A stretch of 43,794 bases of DNA from Myxococcales bacterium (GTDB lineage Bacteria > Myxococcota_A > Polyangia > Haliangiales > Haliangiaceae), in NCBI GenBank assembly GCA_024222395.1, contig JAAEPE010000455.1, positions 1 through 43,794 on the forward strand, written 5' to 3'. Under the pieces are notes generated by a model. That model made no database searches, was not told the origin of the DNA, and saw only the letters and a program-made list of their open reading frames with translations. How positions within the stretch are numbered: position 1 is the stretch's first letter; every line of letters begins with the position of its first letter. Positions 23,677-31,281 of the stretch are shown here, piece by piece. The position numbers were made by a program, and so were the translations under genes.

Positions 23677-24933
23677 ATGTTTATTGATCTTGAGAAGACA
23701 CTATTTTTTCTAGCAACTGTACCTCTTGCTGTGGGCGCATGTGGAGGCAACAACACTCAGAGCGACCCAGACGCAATGGTGGAGATCGTATACGACGCAG
23801 CTTTGGACCCCACAGACGCAACCGTATACGACGCAGCTTTGGACCCCACGTTTAGCGGGACGGTATCCCTAGCAGAGGTCGCAATCACGAACCCGGGCTT
23901 CGAAACCGTGAACGGTGCGAACATAACCATCTCCTTTACAGACCCCGCGGACGTCACCGTCGATCCGCAGCCTGGCTACGAGGTCAACGTCGGTGCGTGC
24001 AAGATCTACGTCTACGATGTCGCTGGTGGGGAAAGCGCCGCACCAGGTACAGACGGCGGCCCCGTAACGGTCTCCGGAACGAGTGGTACGAGTGCAGCGT
24101 CCTTCAGTTGCAACTACAACTCAACGGCCGACGCGTATGGCTGTAGCTCCGATGATTCCGCCGCCTCGGGCACCCTGCCGGCTGGCACCTCGCTAACAAC
24201 GTCCGCTGATGGCACGGCAACGCTAAGCGTTCTCGGAGCGGACTTCTCTAACGAGAACTATGTCGGTATGCAGATGAGCCTTTCCGGCTTCACCGAAGCG
24301 ACTTCCAACGGGCGCTTCGGCATCGTGGCTCAGCCAAGTGCGACCACGCTCGTCGTCTACGCCCCAGCAGCAGTGGCAGAGACCCTTGCAGCTGACGGCA
24401 CCTACTACACACTCATCGGCGCAGGGCCTATCCCCGGCGGATTCGACTTCCTCGATGACGGCAGTAACGACGTTACTGTGACGAAGGCTGCCATAACCAA
24501 TGCACCGGAAATTGACTCTACGCTCAAAGTGAACGGCTCGGGATTCGCACTGGCAGAAAGCAGCACGCTTCCTCACCAGGTCCCACTAAACGGAAATCCG
24601 GCGACCTTCAGCTGCGCGGGTTCCTGCGGAACGGACGAAGGATTCCTCAAAGGCATCATCGTCTTTGGCGAAACCACTGATGGAGACATCGTTCTTCAGG
24701 ATCCGACTGATATGCCTGATCCCGTAAGCAGCTACGCGACCTTCCAGTGTTCAGGTATCGGCCAGGAGGAAATCACACTCGATGCAGGTGCCATGGCACT
24801 CATTTCGGGCACCAACCCGACTCGCATTCAAACCTCGGTCACCTACGCCAATGCTCAGCTGAGCGGCAACAACACCATCGTCATGTCTCACGGCGTCGTC
24901 GGCTTCACGACCGCGCCTGTGATTTACGACTGA
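23677..24933 (+). CDS. Secreted lipoprotein of unknown function
   Basis: Signal peptide LFFLATVPLAVGAC with lipobox at about Cys22, followed by an Asn/Ser/Asp-rich spacer and about 370 residues of beta-rich, Gly/Thr/Ser-rich sequence. Six or more cysteines occur in short-range pairs (VGACKIYVYD, FSCNYNSTADAYGCS, FSCAGSCG), suggesting disulfide-bonded surface domains. Near the N-terminus the unit VYDAALDPT occurs twice because of an exact 26-nt direct repeat. No family is recognised. Candidate roles are a surface protein or a cargo of the type II secretion system; both are guesses. Confidence 0.8.
   Translation: MFIDLEKTLFFLATVPLAVGACGGNNTQSDPDAMVEIVYDAALDPTDATVYDAALDPTFSGTVSLAEVAITNPGFETVNGANITISFTDPADVTVDPQPGYEVNVGACKIYVYDVAGGESAAPGTDGGPVTVSGTSGTSAASFSCNYNSTADAYGCSSDDSAASGTLPAGTSLTTSADGTATLSVLGADFSNENYVGMQMSLSGFTEATSNGRFGIVAQPSATTLVVYAPAAVAETLAADGTYYTLIGAGPIPGGFDFLDDGSNDVTVTKAAITNAPEIDSTLKVNGSGFALAESSTLPHQVPLNGNPATFSCAGSCGTDEGFLKGIIVFGETTDGDIVLQDPTDMPDPVSSYATFQCSGIGQEEITLDAGAMALISGTNPTRIQTSVTYANAQLSGNNTIVMSHGVVGFTTAPVIYD
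23788..23849 (+). repeat. 26-nt tandem direct repeat, 36-nt period
   Basis: The 26 bases starting GTATACGACGCAGC at 23788-23813 recur exactly at 23824-23849, in frame, giving two VYDAALDPT units in the lipoprotein. It looks like a recent internal duplication or slippage site. Confidence 0.9.
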
Positions 24934-24963
24934 TCTGCTCTCCTTACCTAAGGACTAGCTTGG

Positions 24964-24996
24964 AGCGTGCGTCTCACCCTGTGGGGCGCGCTTCTT
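24964..24996 (+). terminator. Weak terminator-like stem-loop
   Basis: After the lipoprotein stop, an imperfect GC-rich stem (about AGCGTGCGTCTC against GGGGCGCGCT, with G-U pairs and a bulge) is followed by CTTCTTCGTTT. It lies in the short convergent gap before the ATL gene and could stop the plus-strand transcript. Confidence 0.3.
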
Positions 24997-25022
24997 CGTT
25001 TCGGCGGCCTACCAGGCACTAC

Positions 25023-25370
25023 TTACTCGGGAATCCAGCCGAAGTCTTCGAGCCTTACGCCGCCACTCTCCGAGAAGCAAACTCCCTCCTCCTCGAGTAG
25101 TTGCCGCTGAATTGCTCCTCCGATTGGATCGTGGATGCTCACCCTGCCCTGGCCCCGGCTCTTCTTGCCGATAACCCGCTGCCATGGGAGCCCAAGACCG
25201 GCAGGCAAACACCGCAGCGCAGCGCCCGCAGCCCGAGCAGCACCGGGACGCCCAGCAAGTTCGGCAAGCTGCCCATAGGTAAGTACTCGCCCCTCGGGAA
25301 TACGTCGCACCACGGCGTAGAAATCAGAGTAGAGCTTGGCGATGTGACTGGCTTCGCTGTCGTCGGACAT
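25023..25370 (-). CDS. atl: Alkyltransferase-like protein (ATL)
   Basis: DNA-damage-sensing relative of O6-methylguanine methyltransferase without methyl-transfer activity. The active-site PCHR of MGMT is PWQR here (62-65), with Trp in place of the cysteine, as in ATL proteins. The helix-turn-helix and arginine-finger region (YGQLAELAG ... ARAAGAALR) and the GRVSIHDPIGGAIQRQLLEEEGV tail are typical. ATG 25370 gives 115 residues; the longer upstream frame crosses into the divergent moaD-moaE gene. ATLs bind bulky O6-alkylguanine and hand it to nucleotide-excision repair. Confidence 0.9.
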   Translation of the reverse strand: MSDDSEASHIAKLYSDFYAVVRRIPEGRVLTYGQLAELAGRPGAARAAGAALRCLPAGLGLPWQRVIGKKSRGQGRVSIHDPIGGAIQRQLLEEEGVCFSESGGVRLEDFGWIPE

Positions 25371-25434
25371 GGGACTTGGAACGTGGCACACTCGCCGTGG
25401 CATTGCGACCCATCTCGCTCGCCGCACGTAACTC

Positions 25435-26121
25435 ATGCGTATCCAAGTTTTGTATTTCGCCTTCTTTCGTGAACGTCTCGCAACCAGCGAGCAGATCCTG
25501 GAACTCGAGAACGGCGCCACTGTCGGCGATGCTCTCGAACAACTGGCTCGCGAGCACGAGGCCATTGCGGCCATGCGCGGTCGTTTTCGCGCCGCCGTGA
25601 ATCAAGAGATGATCGGCAACGATCTGATGCTTGAGGATGGCGATGAGCTAGCTCTTATCCCCCCTGTGGCAGGAGGATCCGACGATCCGGAAAAGGAAAC
25701 CAAGCCCCGCTACGCAATCGTCATGAATGAAGCCCTCAGCCTCGATCGCGTCATCGCAGCTGTGCAGGGTGATGGCATGGGCGGCATCGTTACCTTCGTG
25801 GGCCAGGTGCGAGACTTCAACGATGGCCACGAAGTCGTGCGCCTAGAGTACGAAGCCTACGCAGAGATGGCGAACAAGGTCATGGCGAGGCTCTGCAGCG
25901 AAATCGAGGAAGAAGTGCCAGGTGCGAGGCTCGCAGTCGAGCACCGCACAGGTGTACTGGATATCGGCGACGAAGCTGTAGTGATTGCAGCGGCAGCACC
26001 GCACCGGGCAGAGGCGTTCACGGCCTGCAGGAACCTCATCGATAGGCTCAAGGATCATGTCCCGATATGGAAGAAGGAAGTCGCACCGAGCGGCGAGGAG
26101 TGGATCGGAATGGGCCCATAG
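25435..26121 (+). CDS. moaX: Fused MoaD-MoaE molybdopterin synthase
   Basis: Residues 1-81 are the ubiquitin-like sulfur carrier MoaD, ending in IPPVAGG (Gly80-Gly81). Residues about 93-228 are the catalytic subunit MoaE, with GGIVTFVGQVRDFN, EAYAEMA, HRTGVLDIGDEAV and the substrate-binding helix RLKDHVPIWKKE. Together they convert cyclic pyranopterin monophosphate to molybdopterin. The carrier Gly-Gly must be a free C-terminus to become a thiocarboxylate, but here it is followed by SDDPEKETKP. Cleavage after Gly81, as shown for mycobacterial MoaX, is therefore expected. No other molybdenum-cofactor gene is beside it. Confidence 0.93.
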   Translation: MRIQVLYFAFFRERLATSEQILELENGATVGDALEQLAREHEAIAAMRGRFRAAVNQEMIGNDLMLEDGDELALIPPVAGGSDDPEKETKPRYAIVMNEALSLDRVIAAVQGDGMGGIVTFVGQVRDFNDGHEVVRLEYEAYAEMANKVMARLCSEIEEEVPGARLAVEHRTGVLDIGDEAVVIAAAAPHRAEAFTACRNLIDRLKDHVPIWKKEVAPSGEEWIGMGP

Positions 26122-26235
26122 CGCTGCTCGTCCAAGCGACGTCCGCCCCAGGGCTTCTCGAAGAAATCTGCCTGGGCGAGGCAACCAGAGCGCAGCTTTC
26201 CCGATACGGCCAGCGAACCCTCCCAGAGGATTGCT

Positions 26236-27570
26236 ATGCAAAAAACGTATCGCTATCGCCACACAGAAACCCATAGCCGCCCAGACGAGGTCTCAAGCTT
26301 TCGTGAGCCCGTCGCGATACGCGACTGCCTAACGGGACAGCGCTACGAACTTGGAACATCTCACCGCGAGCTGACAGTTGGTGGAGCCTCGGAATGTGAC
26401 ATCCAGGTCACAGACCCATGCGCCTCTGCTAGTCATTGCAGTGTTCGACGGGTCGGCGAGCGTTGGCTCTTGAGGGACCACAACAGCAAGAATGGCACGA
26501 TTCTAAATGGAACCCGGGTACGGCTCGCAGAGCTCCGCGTGGGTAATCAAATCGTCATTGGCGACACGCGACTCGAGGTTCTCTCCGAGCATGGCGGCAC
26601 AGATAACTGTAGTGGCCTAATCGGCAAAGCGCCAAACTTTCTCATAGCTCTAGAAAAGGCACACCGCGCTGCTCGGACACGATGCCCAGTGCTCATTCTT
26701 GGAGAGACGGGAACAGGAAAGGAACTCATTGCCCGCTCCATACACAAAGCATCTCGTCGCAGCGCCGGCCCTTTTGTCCCTGTAAACTGTGGCGCCTTCC
26801 CAGCCAGCCTCATCCGCTCAGAACTATTCGGACACGCCAAGGGCTCATTCACCGGAGCAACGACACAGCACGACGGTCTCTTCACACAAGCCAATGGAGG
26901 GACCATATTCCTCGATGAGTTGGGAGAATTGCCTTTGGAGCAGCAACCCCACCTCCTGCGCGCCCTAGAGACGAGGCTTATTCGACGCGTCGGCGGTCAA
27001 CACGAGGAGTTCGTCAACGCGCGCTTCGTCTCGGCTACGAATCGCAATTGCCTCGACACCAGTAGCTCCCCTCTCCGTTCGGACCTCTTTCACAGGCTTT
27101 CGACAGTCATCATCGAACTGCCTCCGCTTAGAGAGAGGCAATCGGATATTCCAATCCTCATTCGGCACTTCCTAGCCCTAGGAGCGGAAGAGCACGGCCG
27201 CCGGCAAATATCCGAGACCACCATTGGCGAGCTGTGCCGCCACGCCTGGCTTGGCAACATTCGAGAGCTTCACAACTCCGTATCGAGGGCACTTGCGCTT
27301 GGGAACCAGCGACTTCGTATCACCGACTTTCTCCCGACAGGGATCCAGCCTCACAGACCTCCACCAAGCCGCAAGATCACATCCGGCTTCTGCGCCGAGG
27401 ATTTGAGCCTCTTCGAAAGCAACCAGCGAGAGCTCGTTCTAGCAGCCTATGAGAGGCACGGCACCATCCGCCGAGCCGCACTTGAGCTGGGAATGCCAAA
27501 ATCGACATTTGCTGACATGTGCCACCGCTACGGCATCAAGACCAGCAGGGCCAAGCGCATCAAACTCTAA
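26236..27570 (+). CDS. FHA-domain sigma-54-dependent transcriptional activator
   Basis: Three-part regulator. An N-terminal FHA domain (about 27-118: LTVGGASECDIQV, SHCSV, NSKNGTILNG) binds phosphothreonine. An AAA+ sigma-54-interaction domain follows (about 125-350) with Walker A GETGTGKE (156-163), GSFTGA in place of GAFTGA (203-208), Walker B GGTIFLDELGEL and a WLGNIRELHN sensor. A Fis-type helix-turn-helix ends the protein (YERHGTIRRAALELGMPKST). It is therefore probably switched by a Ser/Thr kinase rather than a histidine kinase. The AGAGGA ribosome site precedes ATG 26236. It ends 8 bp from the convergent gspN. Confidence 0.93.
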   Translation: MQKTYRYRHTETHSRPDEVSSFREPVAIRDCLTGQRYELGTSHRELTVGGASECDIQVTDPCASASHCSVRRVGERWLLRDHNSKNGTILNGTRVRLAELRVGNQIVIGDTRLEVLSEHGGTDNCSGLIGKAPNFLIALEKAHRAARTRCPVLILGETGTGKELIARSIHKASRRSAGPFVPVNCGAFPASLIRSELFGHAKGSFTGATTQHDGLFTQANGGTIFLDELGELPLEQQPHLLRALETRLIRRVGGQHEEFVNARFVSATNRNCLDTSSSPLRSDLFHRLSTVIIELPPLRERQSDIPILIRHFLALGAEEHGRRQISETTIGELCRHAWLGNIRELHNSVSRALALGNQRLRITDFLPTGIQPHRPPPSRKITSGFCAEDLSLFESNQRELVLAAYERHGTIRRAALELGMPKSTFADMCHRYGIKTSRAKRIKL

Positions 27571-27578
27571 GACTCTCT

Positions 27579-28979
27579 CTACTCCTCATCCTCATCCTCG
27601 TCGTCCGAAGCAGCCGAGTCTTCGTCGTCTTCATCCTCGTCCTCAGACTCGTCCTCGTCTTCATCCTCGTCCTCAGACTCGTCGGCCTCCCCCTCATCCT
27701 CGTCGGCCTCGTCTTCGTCACGCTCGTCGGCTTCGTTCTCCTTGGCGCCGTTGAGCACCTCCACTCGCTCCTTCATGTTCTTGAAGCCCTTGCCTAGCTT
27801 CGGTCCAGATTTGGTCGAATCCTCCTTCGAACCAGGGCCCCCATCCTTGGCCTTGGACGCATCCCTCTTTGAAAAGTCCGGAATCTTCCGCGGCTCCACA
27901 TTCTTGTCGGTGGTCGTGATCTTGGGTCGCGTGCGTTTCTTGGTCGAAGACTTCTTGCTCTTGCTTTCCTTTTGCCCACATTGGCGGCGCACATCAAACC
28001 GCAACTCCACGAGTTTTCCCTTGGTGGGGATAGCGTAGGAACCGTCCGCTTGCTTCGCCTTCGGAGGCAGGCCCGCCTCGATTCCCATGAACTTCGGTCT
28101 TCTGGTCTTGAGATCTTCAGAGAATCCGAACGACATACAGCCGGGGAAGAGCGTCTCTTTGAACGGATCCTTGAAGTCGATTTCGCCCTCCATGTTCAAG
28201 AAGCCATCTTGGGATTTTGCCATGAAGGTGGTGATGTCCCCTGTGCCCTTCTTGATGTTTATTTCAGCAAGCACGGCTCCAAGATTGAGTTTGGGTACCG
28301 TCAAGCCATCACCAGCGAAGAGGTTGCGGCGCCTGGATCGACTGTTGTTTTTGGCACCGGGCGGCGGCTTCATTTTCATCTTCGCCTCGCCATCTCCGAC
28401 GGTGCATCCGATGCAGCTGAACTTCACCTTACCGTCAGCCTTGCTCCACTTGCCCTTTGGCAACGTTAGATTGACATCCGCAGATAGGCCACCCGTCATC
28501 GGCAAGCCAACCGCCTCTTGTACACCGGGCATGCTGGAAATCGGTAAGAGCTCGGTGTGAGCGGCGACGGAGATCGTGCCCGTGCCCTTCTCATGCTCAA
28601 TCTCGATGCCGAGCGCCCCTCCGGCAATCTTGGCATCGATTGCGACACCAACGTTTGCGATGTCCATCGACCAGAGAATTGCGGACGTGACTCCGATATC
28701 GATTTCGATTTCGTCGATGAGCACGATGAACGGCTTCTCTTCTGGTGTCTTGGGACGAGTGCGCAGCACCATCGTCTCGATAACAAAGGTGCCCGGCACT
28801 AGTGTCGGCTCAATCGACACGATCGACACGTCGTACTTCTCGCTGAGCCCCTCGATGATCTTCTCCTTGAGGCGCTCATAGGGGAAGGTGTACGCCAGTG
28901 TAAAGACAAATGTGAGCAGAGCCAGAAGCGGATAGCCGACCCACTTGAGTACTTTGCGCTGACTCGTTGTGAGACGCAC
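27579..28979 (-). CDS. gspN: Type II secretion protein GspN with acidic repeat tail
   Basis: Last gene of the gsp operon. It has an N-terminal membrane helix (YPLLALLTFVFTLAYTF), then an AsmA-like beta-rich periplasmic region of about 330 residues that fits GspN by position and pattern. After about residue 365 the protein becomes a Lys/Ser-rich linker and then about 55 residues almost purely Asp/Glu/Ser. At 466 residues it is far longer than classic GspN (about 250). The start is GTG, overlapping the gspM stop by one base. Cysteines FSCIGC, PGC and RRQC could form disulfides. The homology call rests mainly on operon position. Confidence 0.78.
   Translation of the reverse strand: MRLTTSQRKVLKWVGYPLLALLTFVFTLAYTFPYERLKEKIIEGLSEKYDVSIVSIEPTLVPGTFVIETMVLRTRPKTPEEKPFIVLIDEIEIDIGVTSAILWSMDIANVGVAIDAKIAGGALGIEIEHEKGTGTISVAAHTELLPISSMPGVQEAVGLPMTGGLSADVNLTLPKGKWSKADGKVKFSCIGCTVGDGEAKMKMKPPPGAKNNSRSRRRNLFAGDGLTVPKLNLGAVLAEINIKKGTGDITTFMAKSQDGFLNMEGEIDFKDPFKETLFPGCMSFGFSEDLKTRRPKFMGIEAGLPPKAKQADGSYAIPTKGKLVELRFDVRRQCGQKESKSKKSSTKKRTRPKITTTDKNVEPRKIPDFSKRDASKAKDGGPGSKEDSTKSGPKLGKGFKNMKERVEVLNGAKENEADERDEDEADEDEGEADESEDEDEDEDESEDEDEDDEDSAASDDEDEDEE
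27625..27683 (-). repeat. 29-nt direct repeat, 30-nt period, in gspN tail
   Basis: The 29-nt unit at 27625-27653 recurs exactly at 27655-27683, encoding two copies of DESEDEDEDE in the acidic tail. The whole tail is built of GAC/GAG-type codons, so slippage could change its length between strains. Confidence 0.9.
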
Positions 28980-29563
28980 TAGCTGCCCTCCCCTTCTCCA
29001 CTGCCCTTGTCCTCATCCCCTTCGGCAGTGGGTGTCCTGTAAGTCGCAACCGTCAAATCCAGGTCGAGCTTCTCCTTGTCGCGAAAGTTGCGATCGATAT
29101 TGAGTTCTTTGACCACCACGAGCTTGGACCCCGATTCGATCTTCTCGAGCAAGGAAGTAAGGCTATCGATGCTGAGCCCATTAATCTCGATCTCGAATGA
29201 GAGTTCCTCGTAGGTTCCAATCTGAGTTCGCTTGAGAGCAGGGTATGTTGGGCTCGTGAGCTCTAGCTCGGAAACGATGTTCTCGAGGTAGCTATCGAGG
29301 GCTATCGCCTTCTCGGGTATCTTCAGGTCCACACCTGCCCCGCCCGATCGCGCCTTCGCATTGCGGTAAATCGCTAGCGAGCGAAGAGCCTTTCGGGCCT
29401 CTGTATTGCTCGCCTCGATACTCTCCATGCCACCTTGAATCTTGGAAACCAAGGCGGCAACCAAACAAACGACTAGGGCTATGCCGAGAACCATGACCAA
29501 TCGCTGTTCGCGAGAGTTCATACGGTCCCAACGGTCGCGGGCTCCTTCAAAACTTGCAGCCAT
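28979..29563 (-). CDS. gspM: Type II secretion protein GspM
   Basis: Bitopic inner-membrane protein of the secretion platform, partner of GspL. It has a short cytoplasmic N-terminus (WDRMNSREQRLVMVLGI), one membrane helix (about 23-41), a coiled-coil stretch and a ferredoxin-like periplasmic domain (YEELSFEIEINGLSIDSL ... SGSKLVVVKELNIDRNF). The C-terminal extension is Glu/Gly/Asp-rich. It lies 3 bp after gspL and overlaps gspN by one base, so coupling is likely. Sequence conservation in GspM is low; the call combines topology and operon position. Confidence 0.87.
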   Translation of the reverse strand: MAASFEGARDRWDRMNSREQRLVMVLGIALVVCLVAALVSKIQGGMESIEASNTEARKALRSLAIYRNAKARSGGAGVDLKIPEKAIALDSYLENIVSELELTSPTYPALKRTQIGTYEELSFEIEINGLSIDSLTSLLEKIESGSKLVVVKELNIDRNFRDKEKLDLDLTVATYRTPTAEGDEDKGSGEGEGS

Positions 29564-29566
29564 TCC

Positions 29567-31279
29567 CTATTCCTTTTTGTTACAGCCTGATTTTATCGTC
29601 AGGGTGAATGTCCGAGAGTCATTCTTGCCTGGTTGACTCTCCGGGCTCATGAAGTCCTTGAAGCAGTCTGACGCCTTAAGACTTGCCTCGAGATTCTTGA
29701 TGCCCTGCAGGGCACTGGTCTCTTCAAATTGGGAGGAGGACGCCTCTACCACCAATTTGCCGGATTGAATGTCGACTTCAGTCACGTCCAGAACCGCCTT
29801 ATCCTTCTTGGGAAGTGCCGCATTGAATGCCATCAGCATGTCGTAGGCAGTCATGCTCGGCACCGGGCTCATTCGACTGTTGTTCTCGACCGGGCCAACT
29901 CGGTGTAAGACGTCGGCCGCGGACAGTTGCTCTCCGAGAGCCGCCGCGGATTCCAGGGCCACTCTAGTCTTCAGAGTCGCTTCGGCTGCACGCAACTTGC
30001 TCACGCCGGTGTAGGCACTGAGCACGCCAAAGGCCATTATCGCAACCGCTGCAGTGGCGAGTGTTCGCACCTTGCTGCGCAAGAAGCTAGAGTCTGCCTT
30101 GAACGCCAAAGCGCCCTGCCGCAAGTCGAAGCTAGGTTTGGCGCTGGCACCATCCATCGCAACGCCCACCGCGAGTGCGCAGGTATCGAGGGCAGCGGAA
30201 CTCGCGGCGGCTCCCAAGAGAGCCTGGCCAGCCTCTTGCCGTAATTGCTCCACTGGCAAGCCAAGGTTCTCAGCGAGATATCCGGGCAAACCGCGCAAGC
30301 GAGATCCGCCTCCCACCACTACGATACGCTCGACTGTGAAGCCGGTCTTCGCACGGCATGCATTGATGGTGCGTTTGAGGTCTCGCGTGAGGCTCTTTGC
30401 CTCCCCTTGCAAGATGTCGCTAATCTGCATAGCCGCTTCCGTCGGCGCGCCCAGGCTTGGAGGAGCAACGTAGCCATCGCTGTGCTTTGCCACCTCCGCA
30501 CGCTGATAGTCCACATTCCAAGCCTTGGACAACGCGCGAGTCATATGGTGCCCGCCCCGCGCCATCGTGCGGGCGAAGATCGGATGACCACCGGTAGCTA
30601 GGCAGAAGTCCGTTCGCATGTGGCCAATATCAAGCACTGCGACAGCCTCACCACTGGCAACAAGCTTCTCAGCTAGCCTTGCATAGGGAGCCGGCGCGGC
30701 CAGTAGCCCTCGTGGGTCGACGCCCTCAGCACGCAGAGCGACTAAGAATTCCTCGGCTCGTGACCGCAGAGTGGCTGCACCGAGGATACGCATACCAACC
30801 ACTGCCTCGGCAACGCGGCCATGTACGATTGCGCTTGCAGCCTTAGCTACTGGCAGGTCGCCTACCACCGTGGTCTCGTCCTCTGCGGCAAGCTCGACGA
30901 GCCCCTCCGGCATCGGCACCTTGGGGATTTGCTCAAAGGCGTAGACCATGTCTTCTAGATCGATCGGCAGTACCCCCTCGAGTTCAGCGCCGACTGCACT
31001 CTGAAGTTCCGCGCGGCGTAGATTCTTGAAGCCAAACTCCAAGACGTGAAGAAAGACCTTGTCACCTGCGATGGATGCATAGACCGAGTCTTCTCCCCCC
31101 CGGTAGTTCGCGAGGATTCCGCCGGCCACCCGAGCTGCACGAACGAGATGCGGCTCCTCGCCTTCCGGTACGAGCTGCTCAATGACCTCCGATACCTGGG
31201 CACCGCGAAAGCCAGGTGTTGAAACCACGACCTTGACGCTATATGCGCCCAAATCAACTCCGAGAACTCGACTCGCCAT
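29567..31279 (-). CDS. gspL: Type II secretion protein GspL with PilM-like ATPase fold
   Basis: Inner-membrane protein that docks GspE. ATG 31279 (MASRVLGVDLG) is chosen because the actin-like fold begins there. The cytoplasmic part (about 1-390) has the nucleotide motifs of PilM/FtsA: GVDLGAYSVKVV (7-18), VLDIGHMRTDF (215-225) and VVVGGGSRLRG (320-330). One membrane helix (about 404-424) and a coiled coil plus periplasmic domain follow. Classic GspL has lost the complete ATPase motifs, so this version is closer to PilM fused to PilN. The length is 570 residues. Confidence 0.9.
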   Translation of the reverse strand: MASRVLGVDLGAYSVKVVVSTPGFRGAQVSEVIEQLVPEGEEPHLVRAARVAGGILANYRGGEDSVYASIAGDKVFLHVLEFGFKNLRRAELQSAVGAELEGVLPIDLEDMVYAFEQIPKVPMPEGLVELAAEDETTVVGDLPVAKAASAIVHGRVAEAVVGMRILGAATLRSRAEEFLVALRAEGVDPRGLLAAPAPYARLAEKLVASGEAVAVLDIGHMRTDFCLATGGHPIFARTMARGGHHMTRALSKAWNVDYQRAEVAKHSDGYVAPPSLGAPTEAAMQISDILQGEAKSLTRDLKRTINACRAKTGFTVERIVVVGGGSRLRGLPGYLAENLGLPVEQLRQEAGQALLGAAASSAALDTCALAVGVAMDGASAKPSFDLRQGALAFKADSSFLRSKVRTLATAAVAIMAFGVLSAYTGVSKLRAAEATLKTRVALESAAALGEQLSAADVLHRVGPVENNSRMSPVPSMTAYDMLMAFNAALPKKDKAVLDVTEVDIQSGKLVVEASSSQFEETSALQGIKNLEASLKASDCFKDFMSPESQPGKNDSRTFTLTIKSGCNKKE

Positions 31280-31281
31280 AC

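Noticed and set aside
25384..25410. TGGCAC upstream of the MoaD-MoaE gene as a sigma-54 promoter
   Set aside because: No TTGC-type -12 box occurs at the required spacing.
27519..27797. Plus-strand ORF that looks like a membrane protein (Leu/Ile/Val-rich)
   Set aside because: It is the exact antisense of the Asp/Glu repeat tail of gspN; the hydrophobicity is a by-product of the complementary codons.
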